NCBI GenBank assembly: GCA_019802505.1
Contig: JAFMOC010000158.1
Location: 544,001-608,000 of the forward strand
Reading direction: 5' to 3'
DNA length: 64,000 bases
DNA from: Corydoras sp. C115
Lineage: Eukaryota > Chordata > Actinopteri > Siluriformes > Callichthyidae
Below, in pieces: positions 57,424-64,000 of the stretch (position 1 is its first letter; the number at the start of each line of letters is the position of its first letter). The translations under genes were made by a program, and so were the position numbers. The notes beneath the pieces were generated by a model that was not told the DNA's origin, did not search any database, and saw nothing but the letters and a program-made list of their open reading frames with translations.

Positions 57424-58096
57424 GGGTAACACTTTACCTAAATCTGGTGTTAATAATGCATTATTAACACATTTATAAAGGTTCATAAAGTATTCATAAT
57501 GCGTTATTATGCTTGTCATAAACATTTTTTAATTTCCATAGATGTACATAACCACACTTAAAGTGTTCTAAGAAAATACCATAATGCTTTATAACACAAA
57601 GTGACATAAATCTTTATGTCGCTATTATTCATAATGCATTATAACATTTGTGTTTCATAAACGCTTTTCCTGAAAATGATGTTCGAAGTGCTCATGACTG
57701 TTAATTAAAGCTTATAAGCTCTCTTTACAGGCATAAAGTGTAAAGTGTAATTACCTTTTTGAAAGAGACTGCATACATAGTAGTACATAATGACTTATGA
57801 AAGCTTATAAATGTTCTTTACAGACTTTATGTAAAGTGTAATCTTTTTTTAAGTAAGAATGCCGAAACATCCAAAAAATCTAAACTTATGTTCATATTAT
57901 AATGTGTTATGTCACTTTGTGTTATGAAGCCTTATGTCAAATTGTTATATCAATTTATGCCTATGATAATGCACGTCTATGATAATTAAAAAAGGCATAT
58001 GACAAATGTTATAAAACATTATGTATACTTTATTAAGCTTTATAAATGCACTTATAATTCATTATGAATAATAGATCCATTGAAAGTGTTACCAAA
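57424..58096. mobile_element. Quasi-palindromic MITE-like element, copy 3, best preserved
   Basis: Begins GGTAACACTTT and ends AAAGTGTTACC, a perfect 11-bp terminal inverted repeat. The match continues imperfectly for about 150 bp into each arm (for example CATAGATGTACATAAC on the left with its partner on the right). About 670 bp, no ORF. This is a fold-back or MITE-type structure. Confidence 0.7.
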
Positions 58097-59103
58097 AATA
58101 GTAATAGGAATGGGAAATGAAAGCAATAAAAAACCGCCCCTGAGAGCTGATTCAGTAAAGTCTCATACATTAATTACAGTATGCTTTATCTTGTTTGATT
58201 TTAATGAATTATTCTATAATTAATCAATGGTAATCCTAATTCTCTCAAACCAAGGCAGGCTTCAGGGATTTGCTATAGCAATGGTTTATTAATGGTTTTT
58301 CAATACATGCACCATACTTAAAGGTACTCTGTGGTCGAAAAGAGGCTGTGTGCTGACAAAGATAAAACACCAAGAAGATGCCAACAGTCCTATGTGCATT
58401 AAAAACAGGGAATCCTGGCTTATGAGGCCTGGGAGACTTTCTGTTGGGCTGCCTCAGACTCCCTGACCAGTTTTCATCCTGTGACTTAGTAGCCCCATTG
58501 CCCCTTTTATTTTTACACTCCCCAGTGAAGTGAAGGAAAAGGCCAGGTTTCATTTAAAACACTTTGTTAAATAATTTTAAAAGGTCTGTCCTGTCTTTCA
58601 TATTGTTTGTGCCACTTTAAGCCGTGAAAAAGCGTCATTGTTGCCAGGTTCAAATAATCTGCTGAAGACCATTACAATCAGTTCGTGACCTGGTAGAAAA
58701 AGCATGTCATTCAAACTATTCCATCAAACAATTCCATTTTGATTTGGGACACCAAGACCCTCTAGCAGGCCTACATTATGTCAGCATATTCTCGCTCTCT
58801 GATTGGATGGTCAGAGAGTGTACTTCTATTGAGTTGATGTTTTCAGCTAGTTAAAATTTATGCCAGAAAAACTTCTCGACTTTCAACATTAGCGTCGACA
58901 GCAAAAAAAAGGATTTTTTACTAATGATCAGGCTTTAATCTGGATTTTTGGTGAGTGGCACTTATGACACTCAATTTGACAATTTTATGAGGTTATTGTT
59001 GGTGTTGGTGAATGTTTATGTGACTAGATGAGTTATCTATTTATCTAGTTATCTTTAAAAAAAAATAAATAAAAAAAATAAATAAATAAAAAAACCAACA
59101 TCT
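58097..59103. other. No gene recognised
   Basis: A 102-codon minus-strand frame (58245-58553) has no known motif. A-rich stretch at 59057-59093 precedes a V-SINE. Confidence 0.5.
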
Positions 59104-59409
59104 GGTGGCTTGGTGTTTAGTATGTTTGCTTCTCAGTGCTGGGGAATCCAGGTTCAAATTCCATTCTGGGTGGAGTTTTCATGTTCTCCGTGTGGGTTTC
59201 CTCCAGGTTCTCCGGTTTCCTCCCACAGCCAAAAAACATGGATTCATGGTAAATCGAATGGTCTAATTTACTCCATATAATGTATTTGTGTGTGTGTGCG
59301 TCTGTGTGAGTGTGTAAGTGAGTGTGCACAGCGATAGATTGGCGTTATGTCCAGGGTTTATCAGCCTAATGACCAAAATATTTTTTTTTCCTGGATGGGC
59401 ATAGCAGGA
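59104..59409 (+). mobile_element. V-SINE, diverged, 3'-truncated
   Basis: Head CTGGTGGCTTGGTGTTTAG; ends at CTGGATGGGCATAG without a tail. Confidence 0.75.
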
Positions 59410-59639
59410 TCATCAGAATGTCCATTTAAAACTCTGTCGCCAATTACATTAAAGTAGCAATCTTAACATCATTGGCAAATCATGGTTTTAATCATGATGG
59501 TCACCCACAATAACTAGGTCCCATCCCATTAAGACAGTCACGTGTGGCAGTGAGCAACAAAACAAAAAGTCCAAAAATTGCGCCAAAAAAATCTCATTAA
59601 TATCAATAATAACTCAAGATTTAACTTAAAAATGTTTCT

Positions 59640-60110
59640 TACATTACTTGAGATATTAGGTCACTTTCCTCAAAATCAGCTCTAGTTCAATAAATAATTA
59701 CTGATAACTTCCTAAATGTCTTTTGCCTCACAGAAACCTGGATTAGGGCCAATGAATACTTAGAATTAAATGATGGCTCTCCACCTGGTTATATTTATGC
59801 TCATAAACCACTTCTTGGTGGACGAGGAGGTGGAGTGGCTACGATCTATAAAGAAAACATAAATGTAACGCTTAATAATGGTGTTGTTACACCACCAGCC
59901 CAGCAACCATCAGCAATGTCATCAGTGTCAATCAACACTACAGCTGCAGCACTGTGGGCTTCATCCTGCTTATTTTAAGCTTGTCACAGACCACTTATAT
60001 CATTTTACCTTGTAATGTCATCTCTGATCACTGTGCAGTTAGTTAACGTGTACACCTTAGGCCATTTGATGTAATAGCACATCAAAACTGACACATGCAA
60101 GCAGAAATAT
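59640..60110 (+). mobile_element. LINE endonuclease domain remnant
   Basis: Broken frames encode pieces of an APE-type endonuclease: LTETW near 59725, then a glycine-rich GGRGGGVA stretch near 59820 and an SDH-like motif near 60020. These occur in that order in L2, Rex1 and related LINE ORF2 N-termini. Multiple stops and indels show a dead copy. The clade is not certain. Confidence 0.6.
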
Positions 60111-60529
60111 GAACATGGTGACAGTCATACATACCCCCCATTGTAACCCCCCCATTGATGCAACTCTAAAAGTTTGTGAAAGCAATTATATTCTTTCAGT
60201 ATCCTATAAAGACGCATGTTCTCTCAGTGCCTTAATACATCACATAGGACTGCCGTATTGCCTATGGGGGATTTCTGTGTGTTTTAAACTTGAGGCAATT
60301 ATTCTCTTGCTTATGTAGTCGACCTGCCTCTTAAGATTTTGCTGACCTTAACACATTTCTAGAAGCTCTTCCACTATTAGTAGTTTTATTTGTAATACTC
60401 AATTCTTTCTTTTCTTACACAGAACTCTACCCATTTCTTATGCAATAGTGTTTCAAGAATTTAATACATAGTAAAAGGATAAAAGTAGCTTTAGCTGTAT
60501 AAATAAATAAATATATATATATATTTCAC

Positions 60530-60560
<31 letters not shown>

Positions 60561-60719
60561 CGCTTTTTGACAGTATATGAATCTTTGAAAATTTCTAATT
60601 AAATCTAAAATCCAATTTGCATGCTCCATTCATTTCACTTTCCTCAGTATTTCATTTATTATACTTGATTGCCCTTAAAATAAAAATGCCCAGATTTTTC
60701 CCAAATATATTGTGGTGTG
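60111..60719. other. No gene recognised
   Basis: May include further eroded LINE sequence to about 60420; not assignable. Short (TA)n at 60513-60550. Confidence 0.45.
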
Positions 60720-61065
60720 GGCGGCACGGTGGCTTAGTGGTTGGCATGTTCTCCTCTCAGAGCTATGGATTCCCGGTTCAAATCTGGGTGGAGTTTCCAT
60801 GTTCTCTATGTCTGCGTGGGTTTCCTCCGGGTTCTCCGGTTTCCTCTCACAGTCCAAAAACATGGATCAAGTCAATTGCGCTCTCCAAATTGCCCCATAT
60901 AGAGTGTGTATGTGTGCGTGTCTGTGTGAGTGTGTGCCCAGTGATAGATTGGCGCCCTGTCCTGGGTGTAACTGCCCAGCGCCCGAGACGTTCTCCCCTG
61001 GATGGGCATGGGGAACCCCACCGCGACCCTAATATAGGTTAAAGCGGAAGATAATGGATGGATGG
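60720..61065 (+). mobile_element. V-SINE, full length
   Basis: Head GGCGGCACGGTGGCTTAGTG, short deletion after the B box, GGAT-type tail. Confidence 0.9.
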
Positions 61066-61216
61066 ATAATGGATAATGTAGTTAAGAATTTGCTCTCTCT
61101 AGAACATTTTGAATTTGTGGACCTTCTAAAATCCCTTAAGAGTTTTAATATATTTCAACACACCGTAAGATGCTGAGTGATTAATGGTCACTGTAGCCGT
61201 TTTCAAAGCTTAAACT

Positions 61217-61496
61217 CATTCATTCATTATTTTCTGCTTAATCCCCTCTACTAGGGTTGTGGGGAGGTTCATCATGCCCATCCAGAGGAATACATTTTGG
61301 GTGCTGGGCCCCAACACATCCTGACATAGAAACACACTCTATATGGGGCGAATTAGAGCATCCATGTTTTTTGACTGTGGGAGGAAACCCATGAGGACAC
61401 GAGGAGAACATGGAAACTCCACCCGGATTGGGATTCGAACCTGAATCCCCAGCGCTGAGAGTCAAACGTACTCGCCACTAAGCCACCATGCTGCTT
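61217..61496 (-). mobile_element. V-SINE with internal deletions
   Basis: Lost much of the GTGTGAGTG region. Flanks CTTAAACT at 61209-61216 and 61502-61509 suggest an 8-bp TSD. Confidence 0.82.
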
Positions 61497-61509
61497 GTAA
61501 ACTTAAACT

Positions 61510-62424
61510 AAACAGACTTACGTTTTCCTACACCAACCCGCATATCTGCTTCCTTCTGCGTGTAATTTCAATATTCCAAGTAATTGTACAGACTTTTGTG
61601 GGGAGAAATTCCCAGGAGTTCAACAAATTATACAATTAATTGACTCAGCCCATCTGGCAATAACAATTATTTCAGGGTCAGAATAACAGGGGCTGCATTT
61701 GCTTTCTGTTCTGACAGTTGGGCTTTACTGTCTAGCTGTGATAAGAAGGGCATGGCATACAACTTTGTTTTTTATTTGAATTCTCTAGATTCATTATGCG
61801 CTTCCTGGCCTTGGCTGCCGTTAGCTTCTGTCTGGCCTTGTTAAGTCTGACTTCTGTAATTTATGGAGAAAAGGCTGTTATGTAAATTACAATGCTTTGA
61901 AAAACCCTGAACCCTGACCTGAAGTCTTCAGCTCTCCTGAGTCATCAGGTCCTAATTCTGACAGAAGTTACATAACCATATATTTAGTAGAGCTCACCCA
62001 AGAATAGCTTTTACTTATAAGGCTAACGCGCACAGGTAGGTTGGGGGGAATTAATAAAAGATACTTGCTGTTCTCACCATCCATAGACGAATCTATAAAT
62101 ATTTTTTAATAATGTATTTCAGTATAGGATTCAAATATTTTGAAATATTATAAGACAAATTAAAGCGCACTATGCTCTGCTTTCTAACCTTATATGCTAT
62201 CGGTTAGTTACAAGAAACAGTTCATTTTCTAAGGCGAATTTTTATAATCCTTTCAGTTTGTTATAAAAAAAAAAAAAAAAAAAATCATGAAATATACTTT
62301 ATCACTATGCAGTCTGCAATTTCCCATCAACAGCGTTATTACATGGCAGAGTAAGTCCTTTGTGGGAGTGAATTACAGTGGGATAATGCAACCTTGTAAA
62401 AAGCCAATCCTGCTGAAACATGTG

Positions 62425-62461
<37 letters not shown>

Positions 62462-62925
62462 AGGGCCAAAATGTGTGGGGAGATTATTGCATTAGCGTAA
62501 GGCGCTTGGAGCTAATCCTTCGTTCTTTGTAATATGAACGGGGCTCACACGTTAAGCATGTTCACACGTACATGCACACATACTTTCATAAAAGTCGCTC
62601 CTGCTCACCTCCTCAATGTTTCATGCTCTGTTTGCATGAAAGCAGTAGGTGAGAAAAGTAAAATGAATAAATAAATAAATAAATGAATGAATAAATGGAA
62701 AAAAGAACAAAAAATAACAGCAACTTCACTTCCGGCGAAATAGTTTCAAATCCTTTTTGAAGAAGGATGCACCCCCTTTCCGAACCACCAGGGGTTACAT
62801 GCAACTTGTCAAAGTCAGATGACAGGACTATTTTTTTTGACATGTTCATCATGATGAGCAGTGTTAAGCAGCTCATTTGCAGCTTTCTTGTGTGTGGGTA
62901 TGTAGGTATCACTTATTTATGAATG

Positions 62926-63014
<89 letters not shown>

Positions 63015-63090
63015 GTTTTCACTCATTCTGAGACAGAGAGGGAAATCTGTTAATCCAATATGAATTAAATAAAAAAAATGGTACAAAAAA
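61510..63090. other. No gene recognised
   Basis: Unique-looking with two poly-A tracts and a (CA)n. The poly-A runs have no retroelement upstream that I recognise. Confidence 0.5.
62928..63012. repeat. (CA)n microsatellite
   Basis: About 40 CA units with one CTA interruption. Two poly-A tracts lie upstream (62262-62284, 62424-62459). Confidence 0.95.
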
Positions 63091-63102
63091 GGTTCAAGTT
63101 CA

Positions 63103-63445
63103 TTCATTCATTATCTCCCGCTTTATCCTCTATTAGGGTCGCGGTGGGGTTCCCCATGCCCATCCAGGGGAGAACATCTTAGGCGCTGGGCAGATAGACC
63201 CAGGACAGGGCGCCAATCCATCGCTGGGCACACACTCACTCACACAGACACACTCTATATGGGGCAATTTTGAGAATTCAATTGACTTGATCCATGTTTT
63301 TGGACTGTGGGAGGAAACCGGAGAACCCAGAGGAAACCCACGCAGACACAGGGAGAACATGGAAACTCCACCCAGATTGGGATTCGAACCGGGAATCCCT
63401 AGCGCTGAGAGGCGAACGTGCTAACCACTAAGCCACCGTGCCGCC
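63103..63445 (-). mobile_element. V-SINE, full length
   Basis: TSD GGTTCAAGTTCA at 63091-63102 and 63446-63457. Inserted at the edge of the AGCGCTTTTTACAACAG repeat. Confidence 0.93.
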
Positions 63446-63510
63446 GGTTCAAGTTCAAGTTATTTATTTATATAGCGCTTTTTACAACAGTACATTGTCA
63501 CAAAGCAGCT
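63446..63510 (+). repeat. Interspersed repeat with AGCGCTTTTTACAACAG motif, 5' piece
   Basis: TTATTTATATAGCGCTTTTT then ACATTGTCACAAAGCAGCTT. Only the first 65 bases; a V-SINE was inserted at its left edge. Confidence 0.6.
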
Positions 63511-63526
63511 TAAATTAAGCATCTAA

Positions 63527-63590
63527 TTACATTTACATTTAATCATTTAGCTGACGATTTTATCCAAAGCGACTTACAAATGAGAACAAC
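63527..63590 (-). mobile_element. L2-type tail fragment
   Basis: ACATTTACATTTAATCATTT and TTTTATCCAAAGCGACTTAC are the reverse of the L2-type tail. About 190 bp downstream (63755-63815), AGTTGGGAAGATCGTTCCAC is another common fish repeat piece. Confidence 0.55.
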
Positions 63591-63816
63591 ACAAGTTAGA
63601 AGTTATGAACCATACTAAAATCAACTATACTAAAATCATCAAACCTGATTGTTGTCCGATGCTGCCACCCCCAAATTTTTTTTTTTTTTACAACAGGTAT
63701 TTGTTGTAAAAATGTGTCTTCAGTAGTTTCTTAAAACATCTTAGTGATTCTGCCTTACGGACAGAGTTGGGAAGATCGTTCCACCAATTTGCAGTGGTGA
63801 ACGCCACGGAGTGAGA

Positions 63817-64000
63817 ATTCATTCATTCATTATCTCCCGCTTTATCCTTTATTAGGGTCGCGGTGGGGTTCCCCATGCCCATCCAGGGGAGAACGTCTCG
63901 GGCGCTGGGCCGATAGACCCAGGACAGGGCGCCAATCCATCGCTGGGCACACACTCACTCACACAGACACACACTATATGGGGCAATTTTTGAGAGGAGT
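63817..64000 (-). mobile_element. V-SINE running off the window end
   Basis: CATTCATT tail and 3' body. The last bases (TTTTTGAGAGGAGT) suggest a deletion joining body to head, but the window stops here. Confidence 0.85.

Noticed and set aside
58245..58553. Possible host exon from a 102-codon minus-strand frame
   Set aside because: No recognisable domain, no splice-site pattern with neighbouring frames, and length within chance expectation.

Overview
This window looks like non-genic DNA from a teleost fish. The evidence is dozens of copies of a tRNA-headed SINE whose central block matches the V-SINE superfamily (the zebrafish DANA/Mermaid type), L2-type LINE remnants, Tc1-like remnants, a vertebrate Tf1/sushi-group Ty3/gypsy element, and abundant CA/TA microsatellites. 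A catfish or other otophysan is possible but is only an impression. I find no convincing host exon, tRNA, rRNA or CRISPR array. Nearly every short open frame is a translated SINE or microsatellite.

Layout. 1-12 kb: AT-rich DNA with V-SINE copies, several with clean target-site duplications (TSDs), and a quasi-palindromic MITE-like element at 6.65-7.4 kb. 12-24 kb: V-SINEs inserted into L2 fragments, a decayed Tc1-like transposon (18.7-19.8 kb), an AAT-rich simple repeat, and a 274-bp palindrome built round (CA)n(TA)n(TG)n at 22.7-23.0 kb. 24-33.3 kb: one L2 3' region split in turn by a 1.1-kb composite block, a solo LTR, a complete 6.9-kb Ty3/gypsy element and a V-SINE. 34-36 kb: a GC-rich LTR-like insertion and a second copy of the 1.1-kb block. 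36-64 kb: more V-SINEs, a second tRNA-headed SINE family with an L2-type tail, two more MITE copies, a decayed LINE endonuclease and long TA tracts. About 12 kb (roughly a fifth) is V-SINE sequence.

The only substantial coding unit is the Ty3/gypsy element at 25922-32842. It has 1113-bp LTRs differing at one base, a 5-bp TSD (GGCGG) taken from the head of a V-SINE, and a single gag-pol frame: CCHC knuckle, DSG protease, YLDD reverse transcriptase, RNase H, and an integrase with a GPY/F motif, chromodomain and three PRGRP AT-hook cores. The integrase is broken by a one-base frameshift. There is no tRNA-type primer-binding site. Instead, ten bases just after the 5' LTR are complementary to ten bases about 30 nt downstream of the LTR TATA box, the arrangement expected for Tf1-like self-priming. 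The transcript leader is about 970 nt, has a good candidate intron, and has no ATG for 730 nt before the gag start. These leader features are the most interesting part of the window.
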